Shown here: one piece after another, positions 1-10,560 of the stretch | How positions within the stretch are numbered: the first letter of the stretch is position 1 | Layout of the letters: each line of letters opens with the position of its first letter | NCBI GenBank assembly: GCA_016165875.1 | Contig: JABBOT010000002.1 | Span: 18,492,120-18,556,119, forward strand | Origin: Acanthopleura granulata | Lineage: Eukaryota; Mollusca; Polyplacophora; Chitonida; Chitonidae | Direction of reading: 5' to 3' | DNA length: 64,000 bases | Translations under genes and position numbers: made by a program | The notes under the pieces: generated by a model | The model's input: the letters and a program-made list of their open reading frames with translations, nothing else | The model's database searches: none | Told to the model about the DNA's origin: nothing

Positions 1-639
1 TTGTCTGCCGTGTAATGCCCTAACAGTGTTTGCGTGCAATTAGCTAGTGAGGGGTATTACCACGTCCACCGGGCAGGATAGCACTTCTACTGGAGCTCTA
101 TTCAAACAATAGCTCATCAGCAATCCGAGAGAGTGAATCACCGAATCAGGTACTGCTAGTTGGTGTGGTATGTACATGAAGGGCATAAACTTCATACCAA
201 CGCAAACACCTTAGGGTTAATTAATTTGTTACAAGCTATGGATTGTTTACCAGGTGGCGCTTGTTTCAAGTTATCTCGTGTGATATAGTTAATGGATTGC
301 AATCAGTAATGATGCTTGATATATCAGCCTTGTATATATGAAAACATTTGTTAAGGGCAACTGAATTGGAACGCTCAGTGATTATGTCTCAACCAAATTA
401 GTTTTCATTTTATGTCTGCCTATGCAAACGGATGTAAGGGTAACACTATCGGAGAGGAAAAATGAAAAACAAATGACTTGTTTAACTCTCAAACCGCGAT
501 TGGCCTTACACAAGATCAAAGAAAGAAACACAAAAATGCTTGAAGGAGTTCATTGCATATATTTCAACAAAATAGACAAATAGTACCACTGACAATGATA
601 TACAAAACAATACAGTCAATTACAAAAATATATAGTCTC
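1..639. other. Left flank of copy 1, nothing recognised
   Basis: This stretch precedes the duplicated unit and has no second copy in the window. I see no coding exon, RNA gene or recognisable repeat in it. Short open frames here lack any family resemblance. Confidence 0.5.
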
Positions 640-741
640 CCACTGATGACAGGATCCAAAACCGGGTGGAATATTCCGGCTACCAAAGGCGAGTCATTCC
701 ACGTAAATATAAAATCCACAGTCCTTGGGAATTCTCAGATC

Positions 742-962
742 GAAGGATGACAATCCTGTAAGTGACAAACAGAAAGTGTGCCGACGATGGTTGTAATATT
801 CGACTCCCCGGCAAGGTACAACTGTACAGGACAGACGGGAGGCCAATAGCGTCCGTGATGCCAAGTTGGCGATGTACGTTTTAGTCCAAGGAAATATACA
901 CAAAGTCACTTTCAGAGTAACTGTAATGTAATGTAATGTACGTGATCACACAAAGAGGCAGT
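742..962 (+). repeat. Left arm of the repeat that hosts the Harbinger insertion (copy 1)
   Basis: This is similar along its length to 35268-35487, including GTAAGTGACAAACA and GGCGATGTACGTTTTAGTCC. Together with the right arm at 4192-4590 it forms one repeat that the transposon splits in two. Confidence 0.75.
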
Positions 963-967
963 AGCAC

Positions 968-1135
968 CGTTTACACTGTCAGTATTCAGCCGCGTCGACC
1001 CAGGCACGGCAGAAAACTGCGTCATGTAAACGGGTAAAGCGGACTCGGAACCGTGCCAGTTTTGACCGAGCCGAACCCAGCAACAAGTGGTGGGCTCGGC
1101 CCGGGTCGAGCACGGCTGGGTGAACAGTGTAAACG
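968..1135. mobile_element. 168-bp segment bounded by the Harbinger terminal motif (MITE-like)
   Basis: CGTTTACACTG at 968-978 is repeated as its exact reverse complement at 1125-1135. The GC-rich sequence before 1125 (GGGCTCGG-CCGGG type) resembles the right end of the full element near 4134-4175. The whole segment is roughly palindromic. It may be a short non-autonomous derivative sitting at the left end, or a subterminal palindrome belonging to the element. Confidence 0.55.
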
Positions 1136-1260
1136 TATCACCGGGTCCGGCACGCTGTACTAGACTAACTGCGCATGCGAGTTTATAGGTTTCTGCTTGA
1201 GCTTTCTCTTCTTTCATTTCCAGCGACCTCACGTTTTTTTTCAGTTCTTATTCAAATATA

Positions 1261-1637
1261 ATGTCAACACAACGAGGGGCGACCTGGTATAAACAGGAAA
1301 CTGAAGAGCTGATTGCTTTCTGGAGCGACGAGATCCTGCAGGCGCAACCAGAAAGCGCTCGCCACAATCACAAGATCTTCCAACAAATTAGTTAAAAAAA
1401 AAAATCAAAACACTCAAGAAGAAGTACAGAGAAGTCCTGGATAGTAACAAGAGGTCGGGAAAGGGACGGAAGGACTGGGAGTTTTTTGGAGAAGATCCTG
1501 GGCAAACGGATCCATGTCAAGGCCTTCAGTCCTGCTGGAATCGGCACAGAATACACCGAGGGATTCACAGACTCCCGGATCATCATCACAGGACGATGGA
1601 GCCCTTTCTGAACACAATGATGACCTATCCAGTTACG
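1261..1637 (+). pseudogene. Harbinger Myb/SANT-like partner protein, exon 1 (frameshifted)
   Basis: Harbinger elements encode a second protein with a Myb/SANT-like (MADF-type) domain that binds the transposon ends and brings the transposase to the nucleus. This exon starts with ATG at 1261. It encodes a tryptophan-rich helix region (WYKQETEELIAFWSDE), later LKKKYREVLDSNKRSGKGRK and a serine-rich linker ending DDGALSEHNDDLSSY. An in-frame TAA lies in the A-rich stretch near 1391, where about a dozen codons seem to be missing, and two more frame changes are needed near 1490-1520. The proposed donor is GTAAAT at 1638, leaving phase 1. It fits the acceptor at 2043, where exon 2 opens in the matching phase. 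Copy 2 lacks this exon. Confidence 0.7.
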
Positions 1638-2043
1638 GTAAATGTTGGTTAATTATATGCTGTTTAGTTTACTAACACACTGATCCATGATTTGGAAGCG
1701 ATTGTTTTAATATGTGGCACAATGTGAATTTGTGAAATTTATTTGGAGCTTTCACTAGTGACTCTGTTTTCAAGGTAATCAGTGGATAATTAAATTTAAA
1801 ATTTTACTGTCTGAGGCATAGCTAATTCTTCGAACTAGGACGAATTAGTGACATTCGTCCAAGTAATTCCTAATATTTTTGCACCAGTTTACAAAGGCCT
1901 AAATCAATTATATTGTGTTGAATGTAATTATATTTTTCCTGCTAAGCCCCTCAGTTCACTGGGCTAAGGTTAATTTGGAGAACAAACCCTCCAAATAAGG
2001 GTGAGGCCTGGAGTTCAATCCCTGCACTTGTGTAATTCATCAG
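1638..2043 (+). other. Intron 1 of the Harbinger Myb-like gene
   Basis: It begins GTAAAT and ends CAG before GTCTTACG. Joining the two sides keeps the frame (phase 1). I see nothing else in it. It is present only in copy 1 because copy 2 is deleted across the region. Confidence 0.6.
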
Positions 2044-2173
2044 GTCTTACGTTATATGATAACAGCCCATGTGCCGATACAAAATTAACAAAGAAGGCCA
2101 AGAAAAGTAAAGCCGAAAGAGCTATTGAAACAGCAACATCAAGTTTCCTGGAAACAATGAAGGAGGCAGATGC
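2044..2173 (+). pseudogene. Myb-like gene exon 2, truncated by deletion (copy 1)
   Basis: It reads LTLYDNSPCADTKLTKKAKK and then a lysine/glutamate-rich helix with KAERAIETATSSFLETMKEA. Copy 2 has the same exon complete at 9107-9336. Here it breaks off at the deletion junction, where two bases (GC) are shared by both deletion edges. The lost part would be the rest of a coiled coil and exon 3. Confidence 0.75.
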
Positions 2174-2973
2174 ACGCAGAGATAATCATTAGGACATATT
2201 CAACACTGAAATCCATGCGCTTCAGCAGACGACGCCATCTACCCTTCAGGCGCCCAAATACATTCTCTACTACCATGCGATTTCTACTTTTCGTATAGTT
2301 AAAGCGATATTGTGCTGGAGTTGTTCTGGCTGTTTCAGCATATGGCTTCACTAACCAGGTTAAAAGAGGGTATGCTGGATCACCTGGTATGACGACTGGT
2401 ACGTCTGTGTCATGGATTTTTCGAATTTCGTTAGGAAAAAGTTTGCCAGATTGTCCAAGACGATATATCTCAGAGTTTGCTAACACTCTAGCATCGTGCA
2501 CCTTCCCCGGCCATCCAATGCATCTATCTCTGATTAAGAAGTTACAGTCTACCGTGGCCTGTAATAGAACACTGTAGAAGCCCTTAGGGCTATAGTAATC
2601 TGTATGATTTTCTCTGGGTGTTATTATTGGAATGTGACAACCATCGAACGCCCCTGCAAAGTTAGGAAAACGCCAAGTTATTTCAAACTGGTGCATTATT
2701 CGAAGTAGTCCGTGACCAACTGGCAAATATATGTATTGCAAGAGCAAAGTATTATGTATTGCTGCACACACCTGCTTCACAATTTTGTAAACAGATGCTC
2801 TTGATATATCAAATAAGTGTTAAATTGTCCTATGTTCCACATTTGTTGCTAGAGTCCAAAGAGTAACGGCAACCCTCAGTTCTACAGAAATGCATTTTCT
2901 AACTTGAGTGTCATACTTTTCAATGTGTGGCTTTGGCATCCTGCACAGTTTGTTGAAACTTTTCAGTCTCATC
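2174..2973 (-). pseudogene. Harbinger (HARBI1-like) DDE transposase, copy 1
   Basis: This is the transposase of PIF/Harbinger elements (DDE superfamily endonuclease 4), which cuts the element ends in the nucleus. The acceptor TTTGTATTTCAG lies just before the exon at 2973. Reading leftward on the minus strand: an N-terminal helix part (FRMRLKSFNKLC), the helix-turn-helix-like segment around LATNVEHRTI, first aspartate in FAGAFDGCHIPI, the conserved GWPGKVHDARVL, second aspartate in VVIPGDPAYPLL, and the glutamate in NRMVVENVFGRLKGRW. The catalytic triad is therefore present. A TAA at 2820-2822 interrupts the frame just before HLFDISRASVYKIV, and copy 2 has the same stop. The C-terminus is cut by the deletion at 2174. 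Earlier exons were not found with confidence. Confidence 0.88.
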
Positions 2974-3140
2974 CTGAAATACAAAAGAAAACCAGTGACA
3001 TATGTAATATAATAACTAACATAAGACATAACTAATACACATGAACATTCTGAAAAAATATATTAGGATAAATACATGAATATTCATTAACAAAAAAATT
3101 CAATTCAAAGTTAAATTAGGTAAGTCTATCAATTAAATGA

Positions 3141-3430
3141 CTCGGCGGAATAGCTCAGGTCGTAGAGTGCCAGCTTTCAGACGGGCAGATCTGTGGTTCA
3201 AACCAGAGTAATGCCAAAGACGGGGACATCCTGCTCCTTAGCTCGCTAGGCCCTTTTTCATTGACAGGGTGAAAGCTAGATTGGCTGGCCCGGTGTCAGT
3301 ATAATGTGACTGGGTGAGAGAGGGGGGAATACTGGAATCGGTGAGACAGCACTAGATAAAATATACCGTGGAAATCTGTCCTAATGATACGAATAAATAT
3401 TCAAAACACTGGTTATAGTTTTATGGAATA
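3141..3430 (+). mobile_element. tRNA-derived SINE in a transposase intron (copy 1)
   Basis: The head resembles a tRNA: an A box in TAGCTCAGGTCGTAGAGTGC and a B box in GGTTCAAACC. The body holds GTCAGTATAATGTGACTGGG, also found at 26.9-27.2 kb and 56.7-57.0 kb. The insertion is flanked by an imperfect target duplication, ATCAATTAAATGA at 3128-3140 and ATCAATGAATGA at 3431-3442, which sets both ends. It sits upstream of the transposase acceptor, in likely intron sequence. Confidence 0.82.
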
Positions 3431-3442
3431 ATCAATGAATGA

Positions 3443-4175
3443 GTTAGTACGTCTTTGGGTGCTGTTATAATTCCGGTATCATAAACAAATAAATGGAAAT
3501 ATAAGCGGGAGAGCTTTCAGCTATGATACAGTAGACGGTTGAGTAATATCTACTCGCATACAATGACTGTGGGGTTGTAGTTAAGAATAGGGTGATAGGC
3601 GTGTCCTTCTCAACAGGAGTTGTCCCTTTGTATTCCATAAATGACTCGAGTGAACAAAAGAGATCGCGGAGAGTGGTGTGCCTGGGAAGCCCACCAAAGA
3701 AAGACAATTGAAAACGTAAGTCATCAGACGACCGTAAATCTTTTCAGATGTACGATAACATGGGTTGCGTATATGATAACATTACAATTAGTAGATATGG
3801 AATATAGCGTATAACCAATGAAGAATGTCTTCAATCATGTGACCGTGGGAAAATACATCACGTCATGCATAATTTAGAAAGCGACACGCCCATTGACCTA
3901 CATCAACCCCAACTTTACGACTGTGGTAATTAACAAACCAGAACGTCAGGCCGCTAGTGTGATTACGGATATGCCACCTTTTTTCCTCAATAACATCCGT
4001 AAGCAAAGAAATCAAAGTGTGGACGGCGCCATCTTGAAAGTGGTCAGATTGTACCTCTAGTGACTGAAGAGTGCTACTTTGAAAGACCTCGGCCTGCTGA
4101 CGACGTCTCAAGTGTAACCGGTACTTATCAAGTGGGCTCGGTCCGGGCCCACGTGAAAGGAGCCGGGCCCGGCAG
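3443..4175 (-). other. Harbinger right part, 5' region of the transposase gene
   Basis: This lies between the SINE and the right terminal repeat, where the first transposase exon and promoter should be. Minus-strand open frames at 3465-3707 and 3863-4111 are open in one copy or both, but I cannot match either to a known transposase N-terminus. Confidence 0.4.
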
Positions 4176-4191
4176 CAGTGTAAACGTAGCT

Positions 4192-4590
4192 AAGGAGCGA
4201 TACATGCTCCAAAACAACAACTTAGGAAAATAGCAAGTGGCAAAACAAGCTCACAAAGTGGTAAGAAAAAAAAATATTGGAGTACTAATTCATTTGTGCC
4301 GAATGACGTGAAAACCGAGCTCAAATAAATCCCAGGAATCTTCAAGTGGACCTAAACACTGCTGTAAGCTTTACAACTTCCTCGCTCATGTTTATAGACA
4401 AAGTAAAGGAAATGCGGGATGATTTGATCGTAAACATGTTTACAACATGGGTATATCATTCGAGAATGTACGCTTTATGTACAATGACACGAAACTCATA
4501 AACACACAAGCCTCGAGAGCACGCGACTGAATGCCATTGCAGGCTATAACCTACACAGAGGGAAAATGTAGTTCAGACGCCTATCCCGGT
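4192..4590 (+). repeat. Right arm of the repeat that hosts the Harbinger insertion (copy 1)
   Basis: This is similar to 35488-35905. Shared landmarks are AATGTACGCTTTATGTACAA and ACACGAAACTCATAAACACA. It directly follows the right terminal repeat of the transposon. Confidence 0.75.
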
Positions 4591-6990
4591 TACAATAAAA
4601 ACAAATGAAAAGAATGTAATTTATTATTTCAGACACGGGATTCGTAACAGGTGAAATAGGGGTACTGTTTGTCTAAGTTGATTACGATTATTTTAAGTTG
4701 CTATGTAGGTCTTTTGTGCAAATGGGGGATTTTAGGTTGTGAAGAGCTTTGGATACATATTGCTAACTCTGACCGGTCTAAATGCCACTGGGGGAAACCT
4801 GCTGTAGAACGAGGGCTCTACACTAACCACCAGTAGCGGCAATACACGTCTAGGAAGGAAAACGTCTTCAAGACTACTTATTGGCACAGACGACGCTGAA
4901 AAGCGGTTGCAACAGCTCCCCGCCTGGATCAGGAAGTCATTAGCCAAGGCGTCATAAGAGCCAATAAGTAGACGCTGTGAGTGTGTTTATGGTAGGCTAT
5001 GTTATGGGCTAACACGGGTAGGTTCTCATGTCGTAATCTCGAAGTTTCTTATAATTAGATGCACACTAGACATTTGAGTTTTGAATTGTTTGTGACGTCT
5101 TAATGCACTTTGTAGTTAATTGAAACTAATAAATTTATCACAGAGAATCTCCATGAAATTAGTTAAAGGCTCAGACAAAGATCAGTTAACATCTTATACT
5201 TTGACTGACAGCTCTTCTTTCATGTATCTTAGGATGTGGTTCTCTGCAGTATTTAGAAACATTTTTCATTCAACTTACACAAACATGTAAGGGTTTTCTT
5301 TCATAATGACATGTTTTACTTGACGTCTCTATCAGAAGTCCACGGCCGTCCCTAATTGGTTTTTTTTTTAACCTTTCAGTACATCAGCATTCTTACAATT
5401 CGAAAAGTAGGCCCCTACAGTGTAATTATCGTGTCCAAGAGAGGCTTATTACTGCGCAATGACTTCAGGGAGATTCTCAAGAGATGTGTATAATGGACAA
5501 ACTTGACTCAGCGCTATTCTACGTTTTATTGCACACCTCACAGCTGGAGCTTTACAACAAACATTAATATCCATCGCTCCGAATCAACAGACCTGTGTCA
5601 TTTCGTCCATTTATCTTTTAGGCCGTACGCTGTTTGCTGTAGCGTTCAAGTTCGCCCCAGTGAGAATGGGTCTATATAAAACTGTCATGGAAAGTCGGAT
5701 TATGTGACAACGTATTTTAGACTAAAAGTTCTCCTCGTGACAGTTACACAATCAAAGTGCGGAATATATCGCGTCCAGCGAGGTCGATTGACTACCTAAG
5801 TCCCGTTGTCTGACGACCGAAATTGTGCCGCCCTGCATATTAGGGCTATTAAGGCTAAATATAGCACAAAAACAAACCAGACCCATGCTTGTACCCAGCA
5901 TGGCAGCCGGAAGTAGAGTCGTTGACAGCGTAAACGGTCTCTGTGAGCCTCATACATTGTAAATATCACGCAAGTGAAGCCTCGGCACTTGAACACGATG
6001 AAATTGGGAAAGCTTTTTTCTCTTGTGGTGGACACCGACTGATACTGGTTATGCAAATCAATCCAGCGATAAGGAAATATTACAACAGAGTTGTGAACGG
6101 AACAGTGGAACACTAAATGTGTGCACTGGAGCAAGGCGAGCTTGAAGAATCATGTATGCCCAAGGAACTTTGATGAACAGGATAATAGTTTCAGTAACAG
6201 ATATCAGGCAGACATATTATATAGCTTTCAAATATATATGCATCGCTGGCAGACATATTCAGTACGATATGGGTACAATCAAGTAGGAGTACACATTAAT
6301 TATAAGACTTCAGGATTATTATATATGTACCGGATACATTGATTTGATAACATATTTATATACACGTGTATTAATTGATAGTAATAGAATGTCTAGAACA
6401 TCTGCTCAAAAGTTTCATTTAATACTCTTTCACCAACACATAGATGAAAAGTGTTGCTTGGACACATAAATTTTGCGCTTACATGCACGATAAATCAGAA
6501 GATTTGGATACTATTTTTTGACACAGTATTGTATATGTATTTGTGGTACTTTTCAGGCTATGTACTTTGAAGTAATGCCTTGAAACATTTGAGCATATTT
6601 TCCTATATTTATCCAACAGCCAAAATTTTAGGCACACCAAATGAGGCATGATAAGAAGACATTAAACCATACATGGTAACAGGATAGGCAAGTTCTTATT
6701 GGCAAATCTGTGATTTCTTTTCATGCAGGTGACATTTGATTGATTGATCACTAGCACCAGTTATAAATCTAGTTAAATACAGTATACGGTTTAACTAGCA
6801 TTATATAGCGTGCGAGCTTTAACCTAATGAGAGATAATCCTAAGGGAAGGTATTTCATTCCTGTGTTGTCTAACTTGTTTTAATGCCTTATATATCTAAT
6901 CTTTGGAAAGGCTCAGAGATTAACGAAGCGAATCACGTTCCTGTTTTCTGGTTGCTGTTAGGGATATTCAGTGTAGTGGGAACTCTAAAG
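4591..6990. other. Non-coding part of the duplicated unit (copy 1)
   Basis: About 2.4 kb between the Harbinger locus and the retrotransposon. It is shared with 13174-15570 and differs from it most around 5800-6050. A TATA-like string (CTATATAAAA) stands near 5672, but no transcript can be inferred. I see no coding exon. Confidence 0.4.
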
Positions 6991-7079
6991 ACCGCCAAAT
7001 TTCAGTCGTTGCCGGGGCATCAGACGGGCAGGACGTATAAAAACAATATTCTGGACTATAATAAGAACTATTTTATTAA

Positions 7080-8280
7080 TTCAGCTTCGGCTGGGAGTTC
7101 AGTGCATCATCACAAGAGTCATGCGTCGAGCTCAACCGCCGAGGAAATCTTCACGTTCAAGGAAACGAGCCTCAGAGATTAATTCTGCCTCTGAGTTCTC
7201 AGTCCCAGTCCTTTCCGCTCGAAGAAGAAGATAGGGAAAGGAGTAAAAAGGAGCAGGGTAACAACCTACTACTGCTGCACAAGCTGAGGATCTTGGTGAC
7301 ACTGCGACCAGTTCATTTTAGCTTCCGATCCTCACGGCCACGGCGCCAGTCATCGGAGAGCAACAGCACACAGCCATGGCAGTGAACCTTGCCGCATCCT
7401 CGACAAATTTACCATCAGGGGCTTCATTAGCAGGTATTTCGCTTGGCATTCCTTTCAGTAACGCTCAGCACCTCAATGCCAATCTGTTAAATAATCAGAA
7501 TTTGTTCCCTTGCAATTCTGTTGAGCCAAGCCACCAGTTGGGGTTTCAGGTTGGCTCAAACGGGGTCCCCGCTGCACGCCGAGCCCAGTGCCGCAGTGCG
7601 GTGACAGCACATCCCGACTTAGGTGATACAGGGCCCGTGCCGTTTCAGGGTGAAGCCACGGGTTTTAGTCCTACGCTTGCATATCAGCCTAGTCCGCTGG
7701 TTAGTTCTTGTGACGCTTTAGATGTGCACGTACCTATCCAAATAAGAGAAAGATCTGAGGTGGACTGTACATGGATTTGCCACTCCTGTTAAAGATTGCC
7801 CATGATCTGAATGAACAGGCTTGTTCTCTATCTTTAAGTGGGCAGCCAGGTGAGGTAGTACTGGAAGGCCTAAAGCCCAGGTTATGCGACTGGATTCAAT
7901 TCATATTGCTCGCTTGAATGGCTTTGCCTGGCGGAGTTATGATGAGCAGTTCAGGTTGAGAATGGCACAGAAGCCTGGATCTTCGTGGACAGTCATTGAC
8001 GCAGGGCTCTGGCTGTTCTGGTTGCTACCCCAGGGAGATTCCATATTTAGCGTATCCCCCGATTTCAAGACTTAGAGCAGAGGTAACTGCAGAAAAACCA
8101 ACCAGCAAGGCACATGCTAGGCATTTAATGACAATGGTTGCAGTCGACAACAGTGTCGTTTCCAGCATAAGTGAGGCAAATGCGGTGGCTTACTTTCTGC
8201 AAAGGACTGTTATTTGTCAAAAAAGGGCACAGCGTATCCAAAGCTGCGGACGCAAAAGCAGCTATCTCATTACCTGCTAG
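7080..8280 (+). pseudogene. Gag-like ORF of a tyrosine-recombinase retrotransposon (copy 1)
   Basis: This is the first gene of a DIRS/Ngaro-type element. Recognisable parts are an arginine/serine-rich start near 7120, a low-complexity stretch from MAVNLAASSTNLPS at 7376, DALDVHVPIQIRERSEVD near 7710, and the conserved RSYDEQFRLRMAQKPGSSW with a following VIDAGLWLFW. These match the capsid-like protein I know from mollusc DIRS-type elements. The frame is broken several times. Compared with copy 2 it lacks about 101 bp near 7905 (the NAFLIFLSAYLERHPQKA segment) and several shorter pieces. Confidence 0.7.
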
Positions 8281-8339
8281 GGATGGTACATGTAATAATA
8301 CTGTGGAATTAACGTCGCAATTATCTGAAATATTTTCCA

Positions 8340-8761
8340 TTCCCCCTTCGCTTATCTGTTACTCCAATTGTGTAAATATTTAGTGAGCTACCCTAAACAG
8401 AATGATAAGGATACGTTGCTAGTAGGGTTTAAGAAAGGTTTTTCAGTGCAATATACTGTCCTCATATTCCAACAGACTGTAAAAATTTATTATCTGTGCG
8501 GGAGGCCGAAGAAATTGCTGAACGTAAAATTAGGAGAGAGGTTAGCCTTGGAAGCGTTGCAGATCCGTTCCCACCTGGACCTATATCAACGCTCCGCATA
8601 TCACCCCTTGGATTAGTCCCAAAGAAATCACCAGGAAATCACTAACAGGCTAATTCAAGACCTTTCTTAATCAATGAGAGCCTCTCTGAATGATTTTATA
8701 GAACCAGCCATTTGCTCTGTGACTTATTCTAAAATTGATGATGGTATTGAGTTGATATAAA
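8340..8761 (+). pseudogene. Start of reverse transcriptase of the same element, cut by the gap (copy 1)
   Basis: It reads KQNDKDTLLVGFKKGFSVQY, then an E/R-rich stretch and ISPLGLVPKKSPG, then a SLNDFIEP block, as in the N-terminal part of DIRS/Ngaro reverse transcriptases. Stops and frameshifts are present. The sequence ends at the N run. The same region in copy 2 continues into the rest of the polymerase. Confidence 0.75.
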
Positions 8762-8771
8762 NNNNNNNNNN
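8762..8771. other. Assembly gap of 10 Ns
   Basis: Ten unknown bases lie exactly between the end of copy 1 and the start of copy 2. A round-number run like this is normally a placeholder between scaffolded contigs and not a measured distance. Confidence 0.97.
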
Positions 8772-8876
8772 CTACTGATGACAGGATCCAAAACCGGGTG
8801 GAATATTCCGGCTACCAAAGTCGAGTCATTCCACGTAAATATAAAATCCACAGTCCTTGGGAATTCTCAAATCGAA

Positions 8877-9100
8877 GGATGACAATCCTGTAAGTGACAA
8901 ACAGAAGTGTGCCGACGATGGTTGTAATATTCGACTCCCCGGCAAGGTACAACTGTACAGGACAGACGGGAGGCCAATAGCGTCCGTGATGTCAAGTTGG
9001 CGATGTACGTTTTAGTCCAAGGAAATATACACAAAGTCACTTTCAGAGTAACTGTAATGTAATGTAATGTACGTGATCACACAAAGAGACAGTAGCACCG
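8877..9100 (+). repeat. Left arm of the Harbinger-hosting repeat (copy 2)
   Basis: Same sequence as 742-969 with few substitutions, and also similar to 35268-35487. It ends at the copy 2 deletion junction. Confidence 0.75.
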
Positions 9101-9106
9101 TCTCAG

Positions 9107-10350
9107 GTCTTACGCTATATGATAACAGCCCATGTGCGGATACAAAATTAACAAAGAAGGCCAAGAAAAGTAAAGCCGAAAGAGCTATTGAAACAGCAAC
9201 ATCAAGTTTCCTGGCAACAATGAAGGAGGCAAATGCCCAGTTTTTCAAGGCAGAGGAAGACAGGCAAATAAGAGAGGAAAACAAGTTCAGAGAGATGCTC
9301 CAAGTACACAAAGAAATATAGGAAAATAGGGTAGCAGTAAGTGAAATAATCAAGGAGGTGTAACTTTTATTCTACATCACAAATACTTTTACTGGTTCTA
9401 GAACAATATTTGTTGTCTACCAAGTTCTTGGTGTATGCTTTTCGACAACCCGGTGCTATAATGATATATTTTTTAATGTATTTGTGACATTTGAATAATT
9501 TTGTGTTTCACCCTGTATTTGTTTAAAGGCTTTTGCTGGATGACGTTAGAAACCTGCATACTGTTGGGACTTTGCTCCCACACACCTTTATCATGTGTTG
9601 TTCAGGCTCCTATTCATTTGCTTTTTGTATTTAATGCAATTGTATTTGTATTTAATTTTTTGCTCATGTGATGGAGGTCAGTATTTTATAGGTGGAAGAA
9701 ATGAGAGAACCCGAGTTAAAACATTGGACTTTAACGAGCAGTACTGGGTACTCTCCCACATGTGACTGAGGTCATATTGGTGAAAGGCACACGATCTCCA
9801 TGCAACTGCATGCAAAATTGCATACTGAAGTATGGCTGCAGGGAGAGCACCAATGATCGCATATTGCCACTAAGGTCCCACAAACCATTTAAGGAGGAAA
9901 TCTTGAAAATTATGACCAAGAATGGAGTTGATCCCATGCTCGTGCAGACTTGAGGTTGACAGCTGTGTGCCAGCTCCCAAAATATTCCTTGGGCGGAAAA
10001 CAATTGTTTTATTTATGAACACAAAACCCAACCTACTTTTGAAACTCTACTCAGTTAAGACTTTTTATTTATGTTGACAGATGGAAGAAAGACTCCAAGA
10101 AAACAGGGAACACGAACTACGGACGATGCAGATGTTTTTCCAGATATTTAATCAACAGCCAATGCAACCTGCTACAACTCAGCAACAAATGGGGCGAGCA
10201 TACATCCCACAGATGACCAGCAACATTCCACCCATGAAGCCACCATTGATGCAACCCACAAACCAAGTTAGAACAACTGATGGAGCTGTAAATACACAGA
10301 TCCCACCATTTTCTGAATATGGACAATATGGCAACAAAGACTTCATCTGA
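9107..10350 (+). pseudogene. Harbinger Myb/SANT-like gene, exons 2 and 3 (copy 2)
   Basis: Exon 2 runs 9107-9336 and exon 3 runs 10081-10350. The donor is GTAAGT at 9337 and the acceptor TTGACAG ends at 10080. The join is in phase 0. Exon 2 encodes a charged, coiled-coil-like helix (FFKAEEDRQIREENKFREML) and has an in-frame TAG at 9319-9321, probably a former CAG. The sequence stays open after it up to the donor. Exon 3 continues the helix (MEERLQENREHELRTMQMFF) and ends in a glutamine/methionine/proline-rich tail with its own stop. Exon 1, which carries the DNA-binding domain, is deleted here and survives only in copy 1. The phase match supports real exons, though expression is unproven. Confidence 0.75.
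9337..10080 (+). other. Intron 2 of the Harbinger Myb-like gene (copy 2)
   Basis: 744 bp between the proposed splice sites. It is AT-rich with no coding family resemblance. The open frame at 9762-9953 lies inside it and looks like chance. Confidence 0.6.
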
Positions 10351-10560
10351 TAAAAATGTGTTCTTTAATTCTTGTGCCAATAACATAATTACCGGTAATA
10401 AAAGTGATACAACTTATTTCAACAGTCTAAGAACTTTTTAGTGTAATCTTAAGTGAGCCAAGGATATAATATGTCCATCATATTATCATGGCAAATGATA
10501 CAAACAAACAACCCTAAGCTAAAGGTAACATAAATGGCAACAGAAATTAACATGAATGAT

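Larger units (their letters stand above)
963..4191. mobile_element. PIF/Harbinger DNA transposon, copy 1, internally deleted
   Basis: The ends carry an inverted repeat. AGCACCGTTTACACTG at 963-978 matches the reverse complement of 4176-4191 at 14 of 16 bases, with a perfect core CGTTTACACTG. Inside are the two genes typical of the superfamily: a DDE endonuclease on the minus strand and a Myb/SANT-like DNA-binding protein on the plus strand. Compared with copy 2, about 1.5 kb is missing at 2173/2174, which removes the end of both genes. I cannot identify a clean 3-bp target duplication; the bases outside the repeats do not match. The element cannot move by itself in this state. Confidence 0.85.
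640..8761. repeat. Large duplicated unit, copy 1 (ends at the assembly gap)
   Basis: This segment aligns collinearly and in the same orientation with 8772-17534. Most stretches differ only by scattered substitutions and small indels. Large differences are confined to two reciprocal deletions inside the Harbinger element and several short deletions in the retrotransposon part. It stops exactly at the run of Ns. Its last bases (TGAGTTGATATAAA) match copy 2 at 17521-17534, after which copy 2 continues into the rest of the retrotransposon. The simplest reading is the end of one contig overlapping the start of the next; a true tandem duplication is possible. Confidence 0.93.

Noticed and set aside
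3465..4111. Minus-strand frames near the right end of the Harbinger element as first transposase exon
   Set aside because: Position is suitable but neither frame resembles the N-terminus of the family, and I could not find a donor that joins the acceptor near 2973 in frame.
4732..4947. 71-codon minus-strand frame present in both 8-kb copies
   Set aside because: Identity between the copies is expected from their recent origin and says nothing about coding; no motif seen.
5668..5690. TATA-like promoter in the duplicated unit
   Set aside because: Only one short motif in AT-rich DNA with no downstream gene that I can support.
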